Shown here piece by piece: positions 45,476 through 55,759 of a stretch of DNA of 64,000 nucleotides; position 1 is the first letter of the stretch; each line of letters starts with the position of its first letter. The notes under the pieces are model-generated. The model was not told the DNA's origin. It saw nothing but the letters and a program-made list of their open reading frames with translations, and did not search any database. Both the position numbers and the translations under genes were made by a program. The DNA lies in assembly GCA_021396245.1 (NCBI GenBank), contig WNYE01000074.1:1-64000 (forward strand), written 5' to 3'. The stretch is from Sporothrix humicola. Lineage: Eukaryota > Ascomycota > Sordariomycetes > Ophiostomatales > Ophiostomataceae.

Positions 45476-46559
45476 AGCCAAGATGGATCCCGGTACCCCA
45501 GGCCTGCCAAACGACCGGCGTCTACACACAAACGACGGCCAAGTACTCCATCGAGACTACGCACGCAGCAAAGCTAGGGCCACGGAAACCTGCCCGTACA
45601 CTTAGCAGAGGCCAGACACCACCCTCTCGACACTTGCTTTGCCCCGTACGTCCCCGTCTACGGATCGAACACAAGAGTCTGAGACTTGCTCTCCTGCTCT
45701 CCAACTACCTGATGCACAACTTCTGCCCTCCCGCACACACGCTAGATACACTCATGCACACATACGTTCGGCTGTTGTCTGTCGTCCTGTCTCTTGGTGC
45801 ACCTTGTACGAAGATGACCACTTTCATATCTTTTTCCTCCGTGCTCATTTGCACGACTGTTGTCATGCCCCTGTGTACTTTGGCACTGCCCCTCTGCACT
45901 CTTTTTTTCGTGGTCTTTCTTGGTGCTTTTCATGGCTTTTCTACCCATCTGTCTCCAAGTATCCGCGGTGTTTTTTGGGCGATTCCGGGCCCTTGTATGA
46001 CCCGCAATGGACAGAGACATGAGTATCGATATGTGAATCTCGCTTTCAACGGTTGACCCGTTCCTGCCCAGTTGCTTTCTCTCTCAGATTCAAAACTTGT
46101 ATGGACAAACCACGGAACCACCACGTAGGTACAGTCCAAACAAGGCGTATTGACGTTTGCAAAGCGTTGAATACGAATATGCTGCTTTTTGGGTTTTTCT
46201 ACCTTGAATTGCATTACCCCTGCCGCCGCCTCTTTCACGTCCGGCGTCACTCGCTTCTGCTAATCCCTTCCTCTCCACACCCCCTGCCATTTTCCATGGG
46301 ACTTTCCATCTGTTTGATGCTACCTTGAAAGCTTGGACAAAAAGCCATTATCAAGGGAGCAAAGCCGAGTGGAGCATTGCTCTCCCTTTGGAACAAGCAA
46401 TAAAGACGAGAAACAAACCTTTTTCAATGCCAAACGACCAAGAGAACACCAGACAAACAATACGTACACAGCCGTTCGAGAAAAGAAGTCAAAGGCAGGT
46501 CTCAAATAAATTTCCTAGCAACCAGGCGCGATCGAAAGTCCAAAATCTGTTTGGTGGAC

Positions 46560-49242
46560 TTGCTTTTCTTGACCCCCTTCCCTTTCCTTTTATTATTATT
46601 ATTTTTTTTTTCTTTCTTTTTCATGCGGCACCTTCTCCTTTCTGTTCCCCCTCTCGATTAGCCCAGCCGTTCTAGTAGATGGTCTCCATCAACTACTGGG
46701 CATCTGCCTTTTAAATCTTTGTCTCCATTTGTGGTAACAACTCTAGCCGGCATCAGTCATTTTTTTTTTAACTTCATTTCTCTCACACACACCCTCACGC
46801 ATACTTGGTCTCTGACTTTTCTTCCCGTCACTCTTTCACGTTCCCTTTTCTCCTTCCATTTTTCATCTTTGTCAGGGATCTTCGACTTTTGTCCTACCCA
46901 GCTGCCTTCTTTCGTCTGGACGCGCCTATTCCGGCCTGACCTTCGTTTTTGCCGTGTTACAACGTCCACAAACAGACATACATATCCTTCCATCCTTCAT
47001 CGCTTGCCACACTCGTCTCGCCTGCACCGTCCAACGTCTTTGCTCACATTACCACGAGCTGCTGTAACTCGTTTACTTGCCTCGACCTTCATCCCATTTT
47101 GGCACGCCTGGTTCCCTCCTACTTTGTACGTCCCAAACTCCCACATCATATTACTTCTTGCTCTGCTCCTTTTTTTTTTTGTTCCCATACGCCCCTGCCC
47201 AAGGCCATGCTGCAGGCTGTTCCGTGATAGTTTCCTCTCTCACCCACACCCCCTGTCTTACATTCTTTTCTTACCCTCTTCCCTGCAACATACCTTATTT
47301 TAGAGAGATACGCCAGTCTCGGTTTATCGTTTTCTATCTCCTTTACTTGCTCCCCCCTGCCTCGTTCCTAGATTCCCCCACTCGACATCCTGTGTCGTCT
47401 TTTCATATCCTTGACGGCCCCGTTTGTACATATACGTCACAAGTAGCGGGCCCTAGCCCTCATGTGCATACGTGCTTTGTTATGATCTGCCCTCCACCTT
47501 TCCTTTCCTCCCATCTAAACACACGGCATCCACTCTTTCTTCTTTTCTTCTTTTTTATTTTATTTTTTATCTCTCTTATTTCTTGTTCCTTTAATATTTT
47601 CCCTCTCGCCCCTCGTTTCAAACCAAATACCATCTATAGCAAAACACGGGTTTCTTTCACCCCTTCCCGCCACGCATCCTTTCCCAAGGCTTTTCTCATG
47701 TTTATCAACCCGCCCTCACCGCGTTAACAAAACAATCCCGCTCGCTAGCATCTAGACACCGCCGCCGTTTTGACTCTCTTTCATCCACTGCACGGCCCAC
47801 TCGCTCACCCACCATATATCTCAACACTCAATGCCGCGTTTTGGTTTCATATATCACCGAATCTAGTGTATCTTTGAAGCACGCGGTCTCCCTCGACTTG
47901 TCAACGGTCTCGCATCATTTCTACGACATAGAACCCGGGAACAACATCACACACGCTCTGCTCGGGGGGATCGTCTATCTCATTTCGCTCATTTTTTCTC
48001 TCTGGATCAAGGCACCCTAATGTCGGCTTGAACACAGCACCAGGTAGGATTAAAATTATTTTTATATCTTTTCACTGCCCACTTTGCATAATCGCCCATT
48101 GGTCGGTCTTGTGACAACATCACGAGGAATGAAATCCAAGTAGTGGATGGAACCGGAGAAAGAGCTGGCAAACAAAAAACGAGAAGAGAAAATCACAAAA
48201 AACGTTGCTTCTGCCATGACTGTTTACCTTCCCATCTAATGCCCTCCAGCTGCGCCCATTCTCAGAGCGACCGGCTAATTTTCTAATTTTCATTCTGCCA
48301 GTTGGTGATTTACATTCCTCTTCTCGCTCGCTTGTGTCCAGAAAGCGACAATCCTTCCTAGATTTTTGCCTCTTTGCGACGCACGACATCCACCGCTTCC
48401 GTCGTCCTTCTCTCAGCACTGTCGTTACTGCACAGCCAACCAACCCCCAGCACTCCTCTCCACCAGTAAGGAGAAGGATTCACAGAAATTCACATTCTCG
48501 CCTCCTCCACCTTATCCCCCCAGCGAGACAGAGCGATCCTTGTCTACATTCCAGTGTCTCTGGTGCAGACGAGTAGGTGCATTGGTCACTCATTCCACCC
48601 ATCTTGACCAGTACCACCTGCACCGTTTGCAACCGTCTCCCATCCCCGTCGACGCTCACTCTTTTCTCTTCCTTCTTCCGATTTATTTCTTCTCTCATTT
48701 TCTTCTTGGTATGTGCTATTCACGTTTGAGTCTCTGCCCCGGGCAACGGATGACCTTTGCCCGCAGCCAAATCCCCGTTATCTTTTTTGATATTCCTGTC
48801 CACTTCCTGTTTTGCCTTGCTTTGCCCCCCTACCCCCTCTCCTTTTCTCACCTCTCCCTGCCTTCCCATAGCTTCTCTGTGCGTTTGTTTTAGTGCTGTG
48901 GGAACCAGATCAGTCGAGACATCGCTGTCAAACACCGAGTTGCCACTTTTTAAACTTACACATCTTTTCAAGCAGGCAACCCCAGGGCACTGTAGGCCGG
49001 TTCTTCCCACTCACTCCGCCTTTACCTCTCTACCCACTCCTTTTGAAACAGTACTTTATTTTTACTGCTCTTCTATCTTCTCTACCCGCGAGCACGACAC
49101 TCGTGCACTATCATTTCCCTTCCCTTCTACCGCCCTTCCATTTCTTTTTCTACCTTCCACTCCCCCCCGTTTTTCATATCTTGACTCGCCCTCCCCCTTC
49201 TCTTCTCTTTCGATCTTCTCGACGAGACCTATTATTGTCTTC
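46560..49242 (+). promoter_or_regulatory. Pyrimidine-rich probable promoter/5' leader of medA
   Basis: Almost 2.7 kb of C/T-dominated plus-strand DNA ends one base before the medA ATG. CT-rich tracts are the usual context of fungal promoters and leaders, but seldom this long. Short upstream ORFs would exist if it is transcribed, for example 47,208-47,228 (6 codons plus stop) and 47,699-47,728 (9 codons plus stop). Long, uORF-bearing leaders are known for fungal developmental regulators. The transcription start cannot be placed from sequence. Confidence 0.5.
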
Positions 49243-52028
49243 ATGTCGACCGTCCAATACCAACAGCCTCTCTACCGGGTCTTCGAAGTAAGTCAAGACA
49301 TCAATGTTGCCGGATCCTATTTGTTGGATGGTGTTGATATATTTGATATGTATCATCAACGTGGAAGCTCTTCATGTGGACTCATGGAATCGATATAAAG
49401 TCTTGTGATATACTAAACGCATACAGCCATCTTCCCATCCTGAACGGCCCATCATTGTCGACGACGGGGTCGAGTCTCCAGACACAGTCACGCTCAGATA
49501 CGAAGAAGAAGCAATAAGAGTAAACGGAGGAGACCTTCGCGGCGGATCTCCAAACAACATCTTGCCAATGGCGGCCTACAAGACGCAGCCAGCGCAACTG
49601 CATGGTGAGTTTTTCTCTAGGGAACGAACATTTTTTTTATATAAATTTTGTGACCATGGCTAACGAATACGACAATGCAGGCTTTGCTGATAACTCTTAC
49701 CCGTCTTTCAACACGCAGCCATTTCAGACACAACAGCCAGAAAATGGGGCACCACAACTCGGCAACATTGCGTATACCGCAGGAGCACCGACAAGTCAGT
49801 ATATGAGTCCCGCCACCTCGCCATCCGCATCCCCCGTGAACATTATTTCCTGCGGCCCCACGGCCGGAACGGCAGGGACTCGAGTTGAGCTCAAGGTCGA
49901 CAGCCAGTACGATCTGATGGCCATGTCCACGCCGGCGCCGTACGTCTGGCTGTCGTTTGGATCCCACAAATGCCACGCCAATGTTGTCAAGGAGGGAGTA
50001 TCCCAGGGCGGCCTCACGTACCTTGTCTCGGCAGAGGCGCCTCAGTTCATGGTGACCAACTGTGCCTCGCCTGCAGATGTGCCCTTGACGGTTGTGATTG
50101 AGAACAGCACGGGAGAAGAGCTGGCACGCGTGCCTGTCGCGCGTTCGTTTACTTACCATGATGTCCCCACTGAAGTAGGCACGTCTGCATCTGCGCCATC
50201 AATGGAGGGCGCAACGGCTGCCTCTTCTGCACCATCTGGCCCTGAGGGCATGACGCGGAAGTCATCCCCCCAGTCACCTGGCCACGTCGAAGGTCACAGT
50301 GAGACCCCGCCGCAGCTGACTATGCGCACGTCCACCACAAACAGCCCCAGCCAGGCACAGAACCAGCTGTCTGTCGACTCGACTACAAATACATTCTCAT
50401 ATCCCGCCACTGGGGTCGACACATCTGCCGCTGCCGCCGCCGCACAACAAGCACAGCAAGTCCAGAACAACTTCGTTGCCGCTGCCGCCGCCGCCGCCTC
50501 TTCGTACAACCAGGACAACAGCAACATGCTCGGCGCGTACCGCAGTGCCTCCTTCTCGGATGGCTTCCCCCGTGGCCCGGCTCCTCAGCCCGTCCGTGCC
50601 ACGGGAGGTGCCCCGGCTTGGACCACGCCGGCCTACGGAGGCATGAACCAGCACCAGCACCAGCCCACGCACCACGCCCACAACCCCCACGACCGGTATA
50701 ACATGGGCCGCAGCCACTCGATTGCGCACGTCCACGGCGCACGGCAGCCACTGTCAGCCCCTCTTCCCGCGCCAGGACACGGTGGCGCCCCGCAACTGAT
50801 CCGGACAAGCACAATCCAGTCATCGCCATCCGGCGCCGTCGGCAGCATGGGTGCTGGTGGCGGCTATGGTGGCGGCCACTGGGGCGGATATCCTGCCAAG
50901 GCTGTTCTGTCCATCATGGGCAATCTCGACTCGATGGCACAGGACTGGACGCCCGAAGAATGGAGCAACCAGCGCCGCATCGTCCTCTTCCGCAAAAAGC
51001 AGAATGGCTGCCATCTGGAAGCCACCTTCCGCCCTGTTCCAATCAACGAACGGCCGCCAAGCAGCATCTGCATCAGCTGCATCTACTGGGCCGAGAAGCA
51101 GGAATGCTTCGTCACGTCTGTGGACACGATAAACCTGTTGGAACAGCTGGTTGCCGCCCCCGCCCGCTTCTCGGTTGAGGAGAAGAACCGTATCCGCCGC
51201 AACCTGGAGGGATTCAAGCCGTTCACCGTCAGCAAGGCCAAGGCCGAGAGCGAGGAGTTTTTCAAGCTCATCATGGCGTTCGGTGCGCCCAAGCCACGGA
51301 CGATCGAGAAGGACGTTAAGGTCTTCCCCTGGAAAATCCTCGGCCAGGCCCTGAAGAAGATCATCTCCAAGTACAGCGCCAGCCCGTCGTCGATCCTGCC
51401 CCCTGCCTCTTCTGGGGCATCTGGCCAGGGCCACCACATGCTGACGCCTGTTACCATGAGCCCGTCTTACCCGGTGCTGCCACCCACCCCTGGCTCGCTG
51501 TCTACCGCTACGGATGGCACGTCTGCCGTGGGCTATGTCAACATGGTCAATGGGACCAACGGCGCAGACTCACTTGCCAGCCCACGGTCGCTCTCTGGTG
51601 CATCTTGGGTCTCGTATGCTGGCAATGCATCTTCAGGACGTGCCCTGTCACCAGGCTCGACAGCAGCAAAACCACAGTCACCCTCCTCCGCCAACATGCG
51701 CTTGGGCATGCCAACGGCATATGATGCCCGCAGCAGCACTGGCGCTAGCGCATCATCTGCACATTCCTACGGCCATCACCAGCAACACCAGATGCAGAAC
51801 TTCAACTCGCCACTGTCGCTCCCTGCAGCCACCACGGCTTCTGCTGTGAGTGCTCCTGGCTCCACAGCAGGTGCCGTCTCCCATGGACACCGCTGGGATG
51901 GGTACGGAGTTCCTGCCAACAGCACCTCACCAGCGTACGGAGCGAGCCACCACCAGCCGCAGCACCAGCAAGGTCACCATGGTCACCTGTACAGCACAGG
52001 ATATGGCGACAGTGTGCAGCGTCCCTAA
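49243..52028 (+). CDS. medA: Medusa-type developmental regulator (MedA/Acon-3/Ren1 family)
   Basis: The model is exon 1 49243-49287, intron 49288-49426 (GTAAGT...CAG), exon 2 49427-49604, intron 49605-49680 (GTGAGT...CAG) and exon 3 49681-52028, giving 856 residues. Exon 1 encodes MSTVQYQQPLYRVFE. Residues about 130-235 form a beta-rich conserved block (NIISCGPTAGTAGTRVEL, WLSFGSHKCHA). A Q/A-rich disordered centre includes two poly-Ala stretches. The family-defining domain is about residues 495-640: DWTPEEWSNQRRIVLF, then CHLEATFRPV, CISCIYWAEKQECFVTS, RIRRNLEGFKPFTV and KVFPWKILGQALKKII. In Aspergillus, Neurospora and Fusarium this nuclear regulator controls conidiophore development, and in some pathogens adhesion and virulence. 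It has no classical DNA-binding domain. Its closest neighbours here are not developmental genes. The huge upstream region suggests complex, stage-specific control. Confidence 0.95.
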
Positions 52029-54901
52029 ATAGGGGCTCTTGTTCCTTCTCCTTCTTGTTGTTGTTGCTGCCGGTGCTGTTTGGCTCGGGGCTGGGGAGTG
52101 CAACGAAGGATCCAAGCAAGGGATTCGAGCGGCGTCTCGTGGGTGTACACTGGATGCGACAGGCAGCGAGCAAGCGGCGGGAACAGGTGATGCTGGTTGG
52201 CCGTTGTGGTGGTGTTTTCAGATGGGTGGTTTGCAGCACCATTCAGCGTTTGGCGGAGAGACACGAGACGATCAAAACAACCATAGCGACCATCGACGAG
52301 ACTATCGAATGGGAATTTGAAATCGACAAATGAACATGCCGGACGGGGGGGCACATCAACAATGCAAAAGAGCGGATGACCCGGACGAATGCACGATTGC
52401 CGACGGGTGACTGAGGCATGCAGATGGCACACATTTCAGCCCAATATCAAACGGTAACCCTGGTCGGAGATCAGCAAGGAAACGAAAAGAAACCGATCCA
52501 ATCTGCCCTGTCTTTCTCGACACTTGGGCTATACTCGTCATCGAAAGTCAACAAATGCGGACAGTTAACAGCGTCGATGCCGGCAGCCTCAAGAGGACAG
52601 GTGGTATTTTTCTACTTCTTCTCGGGCAAGTTTGTTTGCATCGATGCGTCCCGCTTTCGTCATTTTTTCCTCTTTCTTTTCAAAAAGGCTACAAATTTTC
52701 TTCTTGTCTATTTCATCCTCCGGAGTGATATTTACGAAATCGTCGTCAAGTTGAGGAGGGTGCGCCGCGAGAAAGGGTGGGCATTGGTTGGTCAGGTGTA
52801 CTTGGCCTGGGCCAATGACACAACAAGACACACCACCATCTCAATGCAGGCCTGTCTAGGCACAACCCGCCCGGCATGGGCTATCAACAGTGTGCTTCAA
52901 AGCCTTGCATGGTCAATATGGCCGTGTTGCATTTTGGGTGCAGACTTTTACCTTCACCCCTCCCTTCTTGATTAACCTTTGGTTTCCCCACGCCCCTCTC
53001 TTCTCGGCGGGTCGCATCAGCTATTTGTGGCCATCTGCTGCTTGTTTCCCTTTCCCTTCAGTCTCCTCGTCGTCTTCTGCTCTGTAACCCACACCAACGT
53101 CCTGCACGTCGCGATATTCACGATCACGAGAGCTAACATAATGATTGGCCAAGTCCTACTACAGCAGGCCAGGCCTTTTGTTTTGGTTTCCCTGGTTGCA
53201 GATGGGCGGGAAAAGAATGCGATGTGTCGTCATCGTTTGCGCAACTTCCCTTGCCCTCCCGCCACCAAACGAAAAGCATTTGCATTTCTGCTGTCTGCTT
53301 ATTGGTTAATCGACATGTGCTTCCAAGACTCCCATCACCAAAGCATGGCTCTGGCGGTCCTGAGTCGTTCGCGCGCTCCCCGCGGCACTGAACTCTCACG
53401 GGACATGTTTCTGCATGGTCGATACGGATCAGCAGGAGGGCCAGTGAAAGAGAGATGCAGAAGAAAACCGATCTGCAAGCCGGGAAGGACCGAGCAGGGG
53501 CCATCATTCTTGTGCACTCTCCAGAGGCATATTGCAACGCGACAGGATCATGCACCAAGGTCCTTTGGGCACCGTTCTGATGCTGGATGTTGCATGGCTG
53601 AGACATCAACTGCCGGTCACAAGTCGGAGGTTTTCATTCACACGTTGCCTTTATTTTGACTGTCTCTCTGCATGGAGCTGCTGACGCTATCAACTACCAT
53701 CGCCTGGCTGGCTGTCTCGATTGCAACCATTCTCACACGCTACCGTTTGTTTACTTGCCCCTTTCTTTGTCAAGTCTTGTCTTGATGTTTACCCCTTTCT
53801 CTTCAAGTTATCGGCAGCACGTTTGCGTGTATTTTGTCGTGATTTTATTCTTCCATCCCATCGTGTCGTTTTCCAACCTCAATTTTCACATTTTGTTTTT
53901 CTTTCCTCTTTTCCCATTATTACCCTTAATGCTCCGCCTTGCTATACCTTGCCTGGGTCTGAGGCTTTATATCAGTGGTACTGACCTTTTTTTTTGGCTC
54001 TTATGTTTTTGGATACCTTTTCCGTGTCCGTTTTTTTTACTCCTGTATTTTTATGAGGCTTTTTATATCATAAATGGGCTTGTTTGTTTTTGTTTCTTCT
54101 GTTACTGACTTTTTCTGGATATTTGGCTTTTTTGGATTTTGTACGACTGGAACTTGTTCCCCCTTTTATTCTTCTTTTTTGGAAAGGACTATTTTTTGTC
54201 CTAGGGCTTTTGAAGGATCTTATTTTTGGGTATGGGAATATACGCGGGACATGTCGAATGATGTAATAACGTGATTTTGGTGATCTTTTGACTGGCATTC
54301 GCGGGTTTGGGTATTCTTTCGGTCTGTTACATTTTTTTCTTGGCTAGCTATCTATTCAAACAACTTCAAACATTACAACTTGTGAAAAATTACTGAGTGA
54401 TCTTATGATTGAAGGCCCCCACGAAAAATACGAAAGGCTCACGCAGGTCATTATTGTATGACATGACAGAGCCTCACCGACAGACCAAATATGCTGTGTG
54501 GTGTTCGCACATTGCTTCATATGCTGTGCTATTACCTGATATCACTGCTGTGCCTCATCTCAGCACCCCTTGTTTATAGGATATCCCACACTTCAACACG
54601 GCTATTCACGGTTTCTAGGCCCAAAGCAGACTTCTGGGCCTGCTGCATTGGGGGTTTTCACCATTCTGTGTCACGTTTGAGCAGGCAATATAAACAGCAT
54701 ATGTAGTGTTATTTGTACGACATGGTATAGAATAAAGATGTACAAGGGTTGTCGAGAATATAGAAAATATATACAGGAGAAGTGAAGTGAGTTGCAAAAG
54801 TGAGAAGAAAAAAGATATGTCAAAAAATATGTGATGCAAGAAGAGAAAAGAAGAAGAAAGGGGCCATGTGCATGGTCGAAAGCGGGACGCTTTCATGTCA
54901 T
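52029..54901. other. Convergent intergenic region with a T-rich block
   Basis: 2.9 kb between the ends of medA (plus) and the GH16 gene (minus). The first several hundred bases are probably the medA 3' UTR. From about 53,750 to 54,340 the plus strand is markedly T-rich, with many TTTT runs. No protein or RNA gene is recognised; the ORFs across the T-rich part only reflect composition. Confidence 0.55.
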
Positions 54902-55759
54902 TTAGCTGGAGGTGTAGAGGGCGACGTAGGCAACCTCCATCATGGCGCCATAGCCGTCCTCGGTGGCCGAGTTGGGGCTGCCGGGCCAGTTGCCGCCAAC
55001 AGCGACGTTGAGGATAAAGTAGAGGGGGCTGTGGCACAGGGCGTTCCATGTGCCCTCGTCGCCAATCTGCGAGCCGCTGATGGAGGTGAAGGAGGCGCCG
55101 TCCATGTACCAGGTGATGGTCTCAGACTGCCAGTTGTTGGACGTGCGGTCAAACTGCACACGCCACGTGTGCCAGCTCTGGTCGGGGATGTTGACCGACG
55201 ACGAGATGCCGTTGGGCTCGTTGCAGGCGCCGCCGGGAGAGACGTCGCAGTGGGCGGTGCCGTGGCCGATCAGCTGGCCGTCGACGGTCTCGAGGACATC
55301 GATCTCGCCGCACTCGGGCCAGTTCGTGCCGTGGCGGATGCTGTCGCCGAGCATCCAGAACGCGGGCCACATGCCCTGCTTGGTGCTCGGGTCGTCATCG
55401 CCAAAGCGGATGTCGGCCTCGGCAATTGTCTTGGCCCCGGCAGTGGGCGTGAAGGTATAGGTGCTCTCGATGCGGCCCGAGGTCCACGAACCGCCACTCT
55501 CCCAAGGGATGATCTGCAGCGTGTTGCCGCCCGACAGCTGCAGGTTGGCGGTGGAGTCGGTGTAGCTCTCAAGCTCGTTGTTGACGCCCAGGTTGCCAGT
55601 GATGATGTTCCAGGTGCTGGTGCTGGGCAGAGTGCCGCTGTTGCCCGAGAAGGTCTCCTGCCAGACCAGGTTGAAGCCCGAGTAGCTCGGGGCGTTCCAG
55701 GCCTTTGCCAGGACAGGCAGACAGGCCAGGAGGGAGGCAGTGTAACCGGTGGAATGCAT
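54902..55759 (-). CDS. Secreted GH16 family endo-beta-glucanase
   Basis: A single-exon frame of 285 residues. Residues 1-20 are a signal peptide (LLACLPVLAKA). The mature chain begins WNAPSYSGFNLVWQETFSG, a typical GH16 start. The catalytic motif is GEIDVLE (residues 151-157), with nucleophile E152, helper D154 and acid/base E157. Supporting blocks are GRIESTYTF, MWPAFWMLG, WHTWRV and the closing GNWPGSP. GH16 enzymes of this fungal group cut beta-1,3(4)-glucans, either in the fungal wall or in plant and algal polymers. No GPI-anchor signal, carbohydrate-binding module or transmembrane helix is present, so the enzyme should be released. Codons are strongly C/G-ending, suggesting high expression. 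The opposite strand carries a 343-codon open frame that I regard as a by-product of this codon bias. Confidence 0.92.
   Translation of the reverse strand: MHSTGYTASLLACLPVLAKAWNAPSYSGFNLVWQETFSGNSGTLPSTSTWNIITGNLGVNNELESYTDSTANLQLSGGNTLQIIPWESGGSWTSGRIESTYTFTPTAGAKTIAEADIRFGDDDPSTKQGMWPAFWMLGDSIRHGTNWPECGEIDVLETVDGQLIGHGTAHCDVSPGGACNEPNGISSSVNIPDQSWHTWRVQFDRTSNNWQSETITWYMDGASFTSISGSQIGDEGTWNALCHSPLYFILNVAVGGNWPGSPNSATEDGYGAMMEVAYVALYTSS

Larger units (their letters stand above)
29083..49242. other. 20.2 kb gene-free region upstream of medA
   Basis: Between the stop codon of the TPR gene and the start codon of medA I find no protein with a recognisable domain, no tRNA or rRNA and no transposon. 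The many ORFs (longest about 216 codons) are low in complexity, overlap each other on both strands and follow the local purine or pyrimidine bias. The region is a patchwork of plus-strand pyrimidine-rich blocks (about 30,860-31,280, 38,300-38,820, 39,990-40,400, 40,980-41,260 and 45,260-49,242), a purine-rich block (about 44,690-44,935) and mixed DNA. It contains six of the GTAC-N3-GTAC motifs. Filamentous fungi often have long upstream regions and leaders at developmental regulators, so most of this is plausibly medA control sequence and non-coding transcription units. That is inference. Confidence 0.7.

Noticed and set aside
46719..47727. Overlapping 194- and 216-codon plus-strand ORFs before medA
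   Set aside because: Their Ser/Phe/Pro/Leu composition is what any frame through C/T-rich DNA gives; overlapping frames are open at the same time.
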